Shown: piece by piece, positions 7,364-14,145 of the stretch
Layout of the letters: the number at the start of each line of letters is the position of its first letter
Position numbering within the stretch: the first letter of the stretch is position 1
Assembly: GCA_001821155.1 (NCBI GenBank)
Contig: MHSB01000022.1
Coordinates: 1-16,561 of the forward strand
DNA: 16,561 nt
Source of the DNA: Candidatus Taylorbacteria bacterium RIFCSPLOWO2_01_FULL_50_130
Lineage (GTDB): Bacteria > Patescibacteriota > Minisyncoccia > Phycocordibacterales > UBA10002
Reading direction: 5' to 3'
Notes under the pieces: generated by a model
What the model was told of the DNA's origin: nothing
The model's input: the letters and a program-made list of their open reading frames with translations, nothing else
Databases searched by the model: none
Made by a program: the position numbers and the translations under genes

Positions 7364-8928
7364 TGTGTGAGATGCCTGTGGCGGTACAATCGCAGAACCA
7401 CCGCCCCCTCCTTCGGGGGCGGCGTAGTAATCGTAGAACCGCCTCCGCTTCCTCCGGCGCTAGTGGACGGCGTAGTAACTGTAGAGCCGCCTCCACCGCC
7501 AGAGGGTGGTGGCATGATTGGAATTGTTGTGGTGATTGGATTGGATGGGGTTACCACGACTTCCGCCCCATAAATTTCAAACTCGCGGGCTTGCGTACGA
7601 CCCGGTGAAAAATTTATAGCATCGCCCAATACTTCCACTCGCACATAACGTGCCTCTATATTTAGAGATTCAGTCAACCAACCGTTAACGAACGCGTTTT
7701 TGTTCGAAAACGCCGATGTCCAGGCATCAGGCAAATCTTTTTTATACTTAAGTATCCATGTCTTGCTTACCCATTCGCCATCTGCGTCTCCATAAAGACG
7801 AGATTGCGATATGGTGTAAAGTCTTCCGAAATCAAATTCAAGCCAGAACGAGGGTATGTCTCGCCCTCCAGCTGTACAAGTATTTGAATCATACGAAACT
7901 CCGTCATAACAACCATCCCATAGTTTTGGCGCTTCATAACCGGCGGAAAAATTGTCGGAGCTTGCTATAAGAGTTGTACTGTTTGCCAATGAGTTTGCGT
8001 TTTTCCGAACTTGATTACTAATCTGTATCGTTATTGATGCGGAGTTAGAGTTTCCGGCAGTGTCAATTGCGACGATGGCGACAGTATGATTGCCGTCAAC
8101 ATATCCTTCCGTAGCAAGTGATGCGCTATAGGGCGCTGTCGTGTCCGTCTGAATAGTCTCGTCATCAATGCGAAATTGGACACTACTAATTCCTGACTCA
8201 TCAGATGCCGAGGCGGAGAGCATAACTGTTCCCGAGAGCGTACTCCCCGATGAGATTTCCGCGAATGAGACCGAAGGCGCTGTAGTGTCAGCATTGCCTG
8301 GCGGCATGTTGTTGTCGCATGACTTGATTGGATCAAATTCTGAAGCAAAACCACCGGCAGAATCTCCGGTTGTGTTACCAGACATGGTGTTCCCGCATAT
8401 CTTGCCCTGTGGAGTTGTTTGAAATCTAATTCCACCGTTTTTATTATCCACGATGGTGTTTTCATAGACATCATTGTTCTTTCCGTATTGAATTCCGTTT
8501 ACAGAGGCGCCCCCAAGTCGTATACCACCCCCGACGCTTCCTCGCACATCGTTATAGCGGAAGATATTACCATCTCCTCTAGAATCAAACCCGCCCGATT
8601 CTGAATCCTTTTGGCCGCGGCAGGTGTTGTACTCGATGATGTTTGCCGTTGCTCCTTCCTTGATATCTATACATTCATTTCCTTGCGTATCTATATAGTT
8701 GTGGTGTACAAGGTTATCTTTTGTTTCGTCCGGGTCATTTGTAGGATTTTTTCCGTCTCCCCACTGTTTGTTTGATGTACCGATATAGATTCCCTCGCCA
8801 TTTTTTCCTCCGGCATTAAACAAAAAATCATACGCTCCACAGTTGGCGATTGTGTTGTATGCAATCTCCGATTTTGTCGCGAAATAACGGAGACGAAGAC
8901 ATTCACCGCCCGAATTTTTGAGCGTCAT
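7297..8928 (-). CDS. central part of frameshifted surface protein: beta-helix, Ig-like and discoidin domains
   Basis: In order: beta-helix rungs to about residue 210 (GEGIYIGTSN, NECIDIKEGA, GGGIRLGG), of the pattern seen in secreted pectate-lyase-like proteins; an Ig-like domain at about 217-303 (TTAPSVSF..., AIDTAGNSNSAS); an F5/8 type C (discoidin/CBM32-like) domain at about 310-455 (WLEFDFGRLYTISQSRLYGD, RYVRVEVLG); and a Gly/Ser/Thr/Pro linker. The first in-frame ATG at 8928 lies in the middle of a rung (TNMTLKNSGGECL). The frame is open further upstream and continues the fragment at 9081-9428, so this is an internal part of a roughly 887-aa gene. The last about 30 residues after PPPKEGA are out-of-frame reading past the second shift. 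It is likely a secreted glycan-binding or glycan-cleaving protein; the substrate is unknown. Confidence 0.78.
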   Translation of the reverse strand: MTLKNSGGECLRLRYFATKSEIAYNTIANCGAYDFLFNAGGKNGEGIYIGTSNKQWGDGKNPTNDPDETKDNLVHHNYIDTQGNECIDIKEGATANIIEYNTCRGQKDSESGGFDSRGDGNIFRYNDVRGSVGGGIRLGGASVNGIQYGKNNDVYENTIVDNKNGGIRFQTTPQGKICGNTMSGNTTGDSAGGFASEFDPIKSCDNNMPPGNADTTAPSVSFAEISSGSTLSGTVMLSASASDESGISSVQFRIDDETIQTDTTAPYSASLATEGYVDGNHTVAIVAIDTAGNSNSASITIQISNQVRKNANSLANSTTLIASSDNFSAGYEAPKLWDGCYDGVSYDSNTCTAGGRDIPSFWLEFDFGRLYTISQSRLYGDADGEWVSKTWILKYKKDLPDAWTSAFSNKNAFVNGWLTESLNIEARYVRVEVLGDAINFSPGRTQAREFEIYGAEVVVTPSNPITTTIPIMPPPSGGGGGSTVTTPSTSAGGSGGGSTITTPPPKEGAVVLRLYRHRHLTQCYPIQLLRRHLLRNQQVRFKP

Positions 8929-9080
8929 GTTTGTTACTTTTAATCCTTCTACTCCTTGCCGCGCTTGCTTTCCGAGCGCGTAAATAAGTTTGTCACGATA
9001 GCTTGAAGAATTTGCTGAAGAGCCGTGCAGTCCATCTATTGTAAAACCGTTGAGAGTATGATAGTCATGATTAATTTCAA

Positions 9081-9428
9081 TTATCCGATCACCCCCCCTC
9101 CTTTTACGATAGCGTCAGCGGGGCCTGTAATGGTGATGGGATTATCCGCGGCGCCGTCTCGACGAGAGACAATATCCTCGCGATACTCGCCTGACTCGAG
9201 GGTTATACTATCACCCGGCTCTGCTACATTTACTGCCTGTTGAATTGTCTTGAATGGCAAGAGCGGTGACATTCCGCTATTTGTGTCTATGCCATCTGGG
9301 CCGACATAGTATGTTGTTCCCACTGCGGCTGTAGATGCTATTGGATTTACCTGCCACAGCAGAAAGAAAACCACTAAAAAGGGGAGATACATTAAAAGAT
9401 TCTTAATATTTTGATTTCTGGGGAACAT
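9081..9428 (-). CDS. N-terminal part of frameshifted surface protein: signal anchor and start of beta-helix
   Basis: The ATG at 9428 begins a short basic stretch, a hydrophobic segment at about 10-30 and then YYVGPDGIDTNSG, FKTIQQAVNVAEPGDSITLE and NPITITGP. This is the usual start of DUF1565/PL6-like (chondroitinase B / alginate lyase) beta-helix proteins. The frame ends soon after a G7 run (C7 at 9092-9098 on the plus strand). Adding one G gives GGGGDRIIEINHDYHTLNGF, which continues directly into the next fragment. The repaired length from 9428 to 6767 is exactly 888 codons with one base added at each of the two sites. As written, the product would be a 115-aa exported stub. Confidence 0.75.
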   Translation of the reverse strand: MFPRNQNIKNLLMYLPFLVVFFLLWQVNPIASTAAVGTTYYVGPDGIDTNSGMSPLLPFKTIQQAVNVAEPGDSITLESGEYREDIVSRRDGAADNPITITGPADAIVKGGGVIG

Positions 9429-9458
9429 TTCTAATGATATTTTTGCAATAGATATAGC

Positions 9459-9577
9459 TAGTACTCAATTAACTTAATTTTGCACCCGATAAATCTGAAT
9501 ATATCTCTGAAGTTTGGCTTTGTTAAGCCATTTCAACCGCTGTATGAAGGGCGCAAAATTAAGTTAAAACAGTACTA
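9459..9577. mobile_element. MITE-like element A (about 115 bp, 28-bp terminal inverted repeats, TA-flanked)
   Basis: The arms 9460-9487 and 9549-9576 are inverted copies with 24 of 28 matches, sharing AGTACT at the tips and the core AACTTAATTTTGC. TA lies on each side (9459-9460 and 9576-9577), as in IS630/Tc1-mariner-type insertions, which duplicate TA. There is no room for a transposase, so this would be a non-autonomous element. It sits just upstream of the minus-strand surface gene. Confidence 0.6.
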
Positions 9578-9742
9578 GGACTTACGCAATCGGCGTCATT
9601 CCCGTGGAGCTTGTCCTCGCGAAGGCGGGGAACGGGAATCCAGGGCGTTAAAAAACGGCCAAATACTGGATTCCCGCCGTAGCTTGCCCTCGACCTGATC
9701 GGGGACGGGAATGACAGAAAAGGAAGAAATGCGTAAGTCCTA
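9576..9742. mobile_element. MITE-like element B (163 bp, 11-bp perfect terminal inverted repeats, TA-flanked)
   Basis: GGACTTACGCA (9578-9588) and TGCGTAAGTCC (9730-9740) are perfect inverted ends, flanked by TA on both sides (9576-9577, 9741-9742). Inside are two opposed dyads of the ATTCCCG...CGGGAAT kind (about 9599-9641 and 9669-9712), which make the whole element a long imperfect palindrome. ATTCCC-N-GGGAAT dyads are widespread (for example the dRS3 repeats of Neisseria). It directly abuts element A and shares its TA, so one inserted at the edge of the other. It has no believable coding capacity. Confidence 0.65.
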
Positions 9743-9778
9743 ATAGCATGGATACGTATATATCTTATCACACTACTC

Positions 9779-9799
9779 AAAATGGCAGGGGCCATTTTT
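9779..9799 (-). terminator. hairpin terminator downstream of the minus-strand operon
   Basis: AAAATGGC (9779-9786) and GCCATTTT (9791-9798) form a perfect 8-bp stem with a 4-base loop and A/T-rich outer ends, so it could work in either direction. It lies about 130 bp beyond the stop of the gene at 9927-10763 and is the only terminator-like structure there, so it is the likely end of the SipW/TasA-type operon. The A/T tail is short, so efficiency is uncertain. Confidence 0.5.
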
Positions 9800-9895
9800 G
9801 AACTTGATCACATCGTCATCCGCGCCGATATTATGGACGTGAAGTTTGACGACTATCAAGTCACAGAACAACAAACGGCTCCACCGCAATGGTGA
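9782..9895 (+). other. possible 37-aa micro-ORF
   Basis: ATG at 9782 to TGA at 9895 reads a balanced acidic peptide beginning MAGAIFELDHIVIRAD. Composition looks protein-like, but there is no ribosome site and the start lies inside the terminator hairpin. It may be a remnant of an older gene left by element insertion. Nothing else coding is visible between 9742 and 9926. Confidence 0.2.
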
Positions 9896-9926
9896 GGCAT
9901 TCTGTGGACGGATACTAACTCGTCCT

Positions 9927-10763
9927 CTATTCATCCCGCTCGTCATCAATTACGGTATCTTCCAATTCATGCGCCCGCCTCCGAGCATTGCCAAAGTTTA
10001 TATTCGTTACCACGCTACCGGCCTGAATCACAATCGGCCTTGGATTCCTTGTCATGCGTTTCCATTCTTTTTGACGCACTTCGCGAACTGTGTACCTTCC
10101 TTTAGGCAAATTGGTAAATGAGTAATTGCCATTGGCGTCAGTAACCGTGGTTCTTACGATATTACCGATGGGGCCCCTCAAGCGAATCGTCCAACCCGGA
10201 AGGCCCGGCTCACTTGGGTCTTTCTTGCGATTGCGATTAAGGTCATTAAATTTCATGCCGTCGATTTTTCCCAAGGTATCGGTGGTAATAGTGATTCGGC
10301 ACCCGTACTCTCCACCTGTTACCACGAGTTGCCCCTGATGATTTTGAGAAATTTGCCCCTTAATTCCCGGCACAGTCAACCGCACTCGCCAGTTGTCCAG
10401 AGTGTCGCCCGGTCGGCTTAACTTTGCGGACCCCAGTGTATCTGGTTCCGCAGGTACATCCATGTTGCCAACCTCGAGGAACGGGCACAGATTTTGTTGG
10501 CCGGGCATGGGCGCCAAAACCGTAATGTACGTGTCATTATTCACCGACGTATCCAATTGCACCGTATATGTTTTGTCCAACATCTCGCCGGGGAACGTGT
10601 TGCCGAAAGGAATCGCGGTGTTGCTCACCAAAAGCACATTGACCGCCGCTTTTACTCGGAGCACATTTGTCTGCAACAGACTACCGGTGATAACCAAAAC
10701 CGCGGTCAGCGCAATGAACGACAGCTTTTTAACAACAGAATGTTTGGGGAAGTAAAATTTCAT
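9927..10763 (-). CDS. exported protein with camelysin/TasA-like region and SdrD-B-like domain
   Basis: This 278-aa protein has a signal anchor at about 12-31. A region at 47-162 follows with IPFGNTFPGE and NLCPFLEV, matching LPFGTTFPQE and LLCPFLSK of the TasA-like protein at 14146-15423. Next comes a Cna-B/SdrD-B-type beta-sandwich at about 165-258 (GMKFNDLNRNRKKDPSEPGLPGW, split here as MKFNDLNRN and PSEPGLPGW; DANGNYSFTNLPKGRYTV). The D-x-N-x-N stretch resembles the calcium-binding part of SdrD B repeats. The tail is acidic (DTVIDDERDE). It is the last gene of the operon, 13 bp after the 791-aa gene. It likely acts as a minor subunit or adhesin of the surface structure; this is inferred from context. 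It lacks the FEAH motif found in two operon partners, having AAVNVLLVSN at that place. Confidence 0.75.
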   Translation of the reverse strand: MKFYFPKHSVVKKLSFIALTAVLVITGSLLQTNVLRVKAAVNVLLVSNTAIPFGNTFPGEMLDKTYTVQLDTSVNNDTYITVLAPMPGQQNLCPFLEVGNMDVPAEPDTLGSAKLSRPGDTLDNWRVRLTVPGIKGQISQNHQGQLVVTGGEYGCRITITTDTLGKIDGMKFNDLNRNRKKDPSEPGLPGWTIRLRGPIGNIVRTTVTDANGNYSFTNLPKGRYTVREVRQKEWKRMTRNPRPIVIQAGSVVTNINFGNARRRAHELEDTVIDDERDE

Positions 10764-10776
10764 ATGCGTTGATTAT

Positions 10777-13152
10777 TTATTCGCTTGCAGGCACATCAGC
10801 TGGTGGCTCTGCGGCCGACTCAGACGAATCACTATCAGAAGGTGGCGGGGGTGGCACATCGCCAACTGGCACAATATCTGCGGACTGGGTGATTTGAGAT
10901 GAATCATCCGGCTCTGGCAGTATGGCTTGCTCCTGATTGGAATCAGACGGCGTCGAGGAATCGCTCTCCTCAGGCGGGGTTTGGCTGGAATCGGTAGAAC
11001 CGGTTGAATCACTAGTGTCCGAATTGTTCAGATTGTCCGGCGGTGCAGACACAGAATCATCCGACCCGACGGTGGAATCAGTCGGGACTGCTGGATTGTT
11101 CGAAGACACCTCGTCTACCGCAGGAGAATCACTCTCCGAAGAGTCCGCTTCCGTGGCCGGGGCGCCTGCCGCATCCGCTGGAGGGGCATCAGAGGAATCA
11201 GTTGAGGTTGTTCCACCACCTGAACTTGTCGCGGTGTCTGGAATAATTTCGTCAACACCTAACGAACCGGATGGCCCGCTTGCCAAAATGTCCGGAGCGC
11301 TTTGGTTTACCGCTTGTTCCGGTGAAGATAAATCCTCCGGCGCTGGCTTCTCGCTCGGAGAATCCATAATCGGCGGCAAATCCGCTTCAGTTGCCGCCAC
11401 TTCTACTCCATCGCTCGTAAAGCGCATCACTTCGGCGCCATTCACCGAGGGGTTAGTTCCGGGATTAGGCGTATTATTTAACACCCAATCAGTAGCCGTA
11501 TCTGTGTCATACCCTTTTACAATTCTGGCAAAAGAAATACCGACTTTGGGCGCTGGCAACGTTATATACGCGGTATTCGGTCCGTAACTCATGGCATCAA
11601 CGAGCGCTGCGTCGGGATTTCTCAACTCTACTTTGTCACCATCACCCGCATTAGCGAGTCCTCCGCCGATAGCGCTTCCCAGTCCTATTTTCACAGCTCC
11701 CGCCGGCGTGCCCGGCCAAAATGAAGACCATGTCGTTGTCTCATTGGCAATCAAAGCAAAGCCATGCGGGGGAACCGCTGGCGTCGACGCGGGGATAAAG
11801 TCACATAACGTATTATCGCAAATTTGCCAACCAGAGATATCAACTGACGCCGCCGTAGGGTTGTAAATTTCTACCCATTCGTTGTTTGAATCACTTCCTT
11901 TGCCATCTCCGACAAACGGATACACCTCATTAATGACCAGATACGCGGTGGTAGCTACCGGCGCGGTAAAATTAACTTCCAGATACGGACGCTTAGGTTC
12001 GTCTGCTCCACTCTTATCCCGTGAAATAAATTCCGCCTTTTCTTCATTTCCCGAGTTTTCGGACGAATCATTCAGCGCCCAGCCATTATTCGCGGAAGCT
12101 CCGGAGACAAAATCCACAACATCGGTCTTGACGTTCCATGAAAGGGGAGTGTCATCGTCTGTTCCAGTAGTAGTGGTTGCCGTCACGGTAGTGGAAGTAG
12201 CCGGCTGGTTATTCCATGTGATACCGGTTTCCGTCCAGGTGCCGTTTACTTTTCTCGCCTCATACGTCCGTGAGCTACTCGGTGCGTTGTTCATGAATAA
12301 TTTCAAGAGGGAAGAATTGACGATAGTGCCTCCCGGGAAATGGAAATCAAACCGGATAAAAGTTCGGTTGTTCCCGCTAGAATCTCTAGATTTTATTTGT
12401 AACTTATTATCGGTTCCGTTATTTCCGGCAGCAACGTCTTCTTCCACGAACGAGTCGGCAATCGGCGAATACTGGTCCGCAACCGGGTCGTCCAAATCCG
12501 CAAAATCATACACCTTGGTATTGGTCACGCTTCTGTGGGCCGCGCCCGTATTGCCGTCACAGCCAATGGCCTTGATGACGGTATCCGAAGTCAAAGAGAG
12601 CTGGATAATTTCTATCGGAATCTCTCCACCGCCGCCAACTCCCGGAACCACCGGCTGACCGCATACTGGGTCGGAAACTGTCGCTGGGTTCGTACCAGCG
12701 CCGGAATTATAGAAAATATGAGTGGCGTCCGTGTCGGCATCGGTCATCACTACATTAACGGTGCCGGTAAGATTAGTCCCGCCATTGGTATTGTCCCATG
12801 TATATGCTGGAGGTCCGCCGGGCGGCGTCAAAACCGGCGGGTCAATTTGTATGAATGTCGCCGTCACATTCACGATATGCGCTTCAAACGCCGATACCGC
12901 CGGCAGTCCCGCCAATAAAATTATCAATGTCAAAGCCGTAAGCCCCGAGATTTTTGAAAATATTTTGCCAAAACTGAATATAGCCCCATGTGTATCCATC
13001 CGCAAAAACCGCGCGGGGCGTGTCGTGTTTTTTGAAACAGTACGAACCAATTGCAACGGCGCGCGGAATCGAAGATCAACTACTCGCGCACGAGCAGTTT
13101 TCGGCAATCTCACAATACCGTCAATATTAAGTTTTCGCCGGGTCTCTTTCAT
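10777..13152 (-). CDS. large surface protein: FEAH motif, chitobiase-C-like, CBM96/DNRLRE-like, lamin-tail domains, Ser/Asp/Pro tail
   Basis: Signal segment at about 70-88, followed at once by FEAHIVNVTATF (89-100). Then: a region with IFYNSGAGTNP (about 125-215) like the chitobiase C-terminal fold; a DNRLRE/CBM96-type domain at about 228-395 (ADSFVEED, RTFIRFDF, GTWTETGITWNNQP, RPYLEVNF), a family whose described member binds alginate; a lamin-tail domain at about 403-565 (LVINEVYP, NEWVEIYNP, SGWQICDN); and about 200 residues rich in Ser, Asp, Pro and Glu, which should be an extended stalk. The start is uncertain: the ATG at 13152, 2 bp after the peptidase stop, suits coupling but puts 69 basic residues before the signal segment, while Met52 (12999) would give a normal signal peptide. 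There is no ribosome site at either. It probably displays carbohydrate-binding domains on the surface structure. Confidence 0.8.
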   Translation of the reverse strand: MKETRRKLNIDGIVRLPKTARARVVDLRFRAPLQLVRTVSKNTTRPARFLRMDTHGAIFSFGKIFSKISGLTALTLIILLAGLPAVSAFEAHIVNVTATFIQIDPPVLTPPGGPPAYTWDNTNGGTNLTGTVNVVMTDADTDATHIFYNSGAGTNPATVSDPVCGQPVVPGVGGGGEIPIEIIQLSLTSDTVIKAIGCDGNTGAAHRSVTNTKVYDFADLDDPVADQYSPIADSFVEEDVAAGNNGTDNKLQIKSRDSSGNNRTFIRFDFHFPGGTIVNSSLLKLFMNNAPSSSRTYEARKVNGTWTETGITWNNQPATSTTVTATTTTGTDDDTPLSWNVKTDVVDFVSGASANNGWALNDSSENSGNEEKAEFISRDKSGADEPKRPYLEVNFTAPVATTAYLVINEVYPFVGDGKGSDSNNEWVEIYNPTAASVDISGWQICDNTLCDFIPASTPAVPPHGFALIANETTTWSSFWPGTPAGAVKIGLGSAIGGGLANAGDGDKVELRNPDAALVDAMSYGPNTAYITLPAPKVGISFARIVKGYDTDTATDWVLNNTPNPGTNPSVNGAEVMRFTSDGVEVAATEADLPPIMDSPSEKPAPEDLSSPEQAVNQSAPDILASGPSGSLGVDEIIPDTATSSGGGTTSTDSSDAPPADAAGAPATEADSSESDSPAVDEVSSNNPAVPTDSTVGSDDSVSAPPDNLNNSDTSDSTGSTDSSQTPPEESDSSTPSDSNQEQAILPEPDDSSQITQSADIVPVGDVPPPPPSDSDSSESAAEPPADVPASE

Positions 13153-13154
13153 TT

Positions 13155-13607
13155 TTAATAACTACGCTCAAGTTCTTGAATTTTTGGCCCCAACTTGCGG
13201 GCAATAATTCCTAGGTAGGGAAGGTGAAACTGCCATGTGCCGATAGAAACAATTCGGCCAATCACATCTTTTTCACTAATCGGCGAATCCTCTGCCTCGT
13301 TGGCGTCACCCTTTGTCACTAACATCCCGTTTTCTTTCCGAACTAGACGGTGAATGGTGAATCCTTGCGATGCATTTTGATACACAATAATCTGTCCGAT
13401 TTCTACCTCGCTTCCACTCACCCCCTTCATCAAAATCAAATCATTTACTTTGAGCGCCGGCCACATTGAACCCGAAGTAATCGTGGCTAGAGGATATTCG
13501 GTGTGCATGGCCTTAGCCAAGATTTTCGGCGTGAAATAGATAGCGGAGGCGACAAACGCGACATAGATTGCAAATTTAATCAGTCCGATAGTCAGCCGTT
13601 TTACCAT
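13155..13607 (-). CDS. sipW: signal peptidase I, SipW/ER type (Ser-His)
   Basis: This 150-aa peptidase has an N-terminal membrane segment at about 8-28. The catalytic box TSGSMWP has Ser47. His86 in TIHRLV stands where bacterial-type peptidases have the general-base Lys. GDANEAED (100-107) is the conserved acidic box. This pattern defines the ER/archaeal/SipW group, which in Bacillus is dedicated to cleaving TasA and TapA before fibre assembly. A second hydrophobic stretch near 124-136 could be membrane-associated. Its ATG overlaps the upstream stop by 7 bp and its stop is 2 bp before the 791-aa gene, so all three are probably co-translated. The likely substrates are the three exported proteins of the same operon. 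The gene symbol reflects type, not proven orthology. Confidence 0.88.
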   Translation of the reverse strand: MVKRLTIGLIKFAIYVAFVASAIYFTPKILAKAMHTEYPLATITSGSMWPALKVNDLILMKGVSGSEVEIGQIIVYQNASQGFTIHRLVRKENGMLVTKGDANEAEDSPISEKDVIGRIVSIGTWQFHLPYLGIIARKLGPKIQELERSY

Positions 13608-14008
13608 AGTTTAGGAATTTGGAAGATGATTGTGCGGCCTTTGTAATAACGGAACTCTGCGGAATTCGGGACATATAGGGAAAACTCTAATTTTTCGGTG
13701 GTGTGCGGCGCAAGGGTAAAATAATTTCTATTCACTTTCAGCAGGTCCGAAATGTCGCCGAATTTCCAGATTATAATGTAGCCTGCGGTATCGCCGTCGC
13801 TCTTTAAGGTGACGGTGCGAACGGCTGATTTATTGCGCGGCAAGTCCCCGAAATCCAGCGCATCGCCCGTTGGATTCACACCAATCCTGTCCTCTTTGAT
13901 TACCTGCACCAGCGCTTGGTACTTCGCGGCATTGATGTACTGAATCGCCAACAAAATGCCGACGACGACTACGACTACCCAAATAATAATTTTTAAGGCT
14001 TTTCCCAT
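13601..14008 (-). CDS. membrane-anchored Ig/ASH-like beta-sandwich protein
   Basis: This 135-aa protein has a signal anchor at about 5-23 (a run of Val/Ile/Leu) and one extracytoplasmic domain. The pattern VNPTGDALDFGDLPRN...RTVTLKSDGD...FTLAPHTTEKLEFSLYVP...YYKGRTIIF is that of small beta-sandwiches of the ASH/Hydin or pilus-chaperone-like type. I do not recognise a named family. It sits between the fibre-like protein and the signal peptidase, and overlaps the peptidase start by 7 bp, so it may be an accessory of assembly: a chaperone, an anchor, or the TapA counterpart. That role is inferred only from position. Confidence 0.65.
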   Translation of the reverse strand: MGKALKIIIWVVVVVVGILLAIQYINAAKYQALVQVIKEDRIGVNPTGDALDFGDLPRNKSAVRTVTLKSDGDTAGYIIIWKFGDISDLLKVNRNYFTLAPHTTEKLEFSLYVPNSAEFRYYKGRTIIFQIPKLW

Positions 14009-14053
14009 TGATTTTACTTTTACCTTTTGTCTTTATTTTTTCTCTTCATCCAT

Positions 14054-14109
14054 CGCCCCGTGAAATCCTGCCCTTGGCAGGAGCTGCGAAGCAGCTATTT
14101 CACGGGGCG
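14054..14109 (-). promoter_or_regulatory. perfect three-way-junction fold in the operon spacer
   Basis: A 13-bp stem (14054-14066 with 14097-14109, CGCCCCGTGAAAT) encloses two adjoining 6-bp hairpins: CCTGCC-CTT-GGCAGG (14067-14081) and AGCTGC-GAA-GCAGCT (14082-14096). Every base between the outer arms is used and all stems are perfect. A weaker dyad around CTCGATCGAG (14123-14132) lies closer to the upstream stop. No U-tract follows on either strand, so it is not a standard terminator. In the 137-bp gap after the TasA-like gene it could protect the 3' end of the upstream message, so that the major subunit is made in excess over the peptidase, or limit read-through. Confidence 0.7.
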
Positions 14110-14145
14110 AGCCCTCCAGCCCCTCGATCGAGAGGCCATGCCATA

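Noticed and set aside
9559..9795. Minus-strand open frame across the MITE-like element
   Set aside because: It reads straight through the inverted repeats of element B; the sequence is explained by the element and the peptide has no protein-like features.
10937..12658. Long open frames on the plus strand (10937-11587 and 11882-12658)
   Set aside because: They lie antisense inside the 791-aa surface-protein gene, are Ser/Val/Pro-rich mirror translations of it and show no signal peptide, motifs or start context.
14054..14109. Standard intrinsic terminator
   Set aside because: The stem is strong, but neither strand has a U-tract after it, and the operon continues closely downstream.
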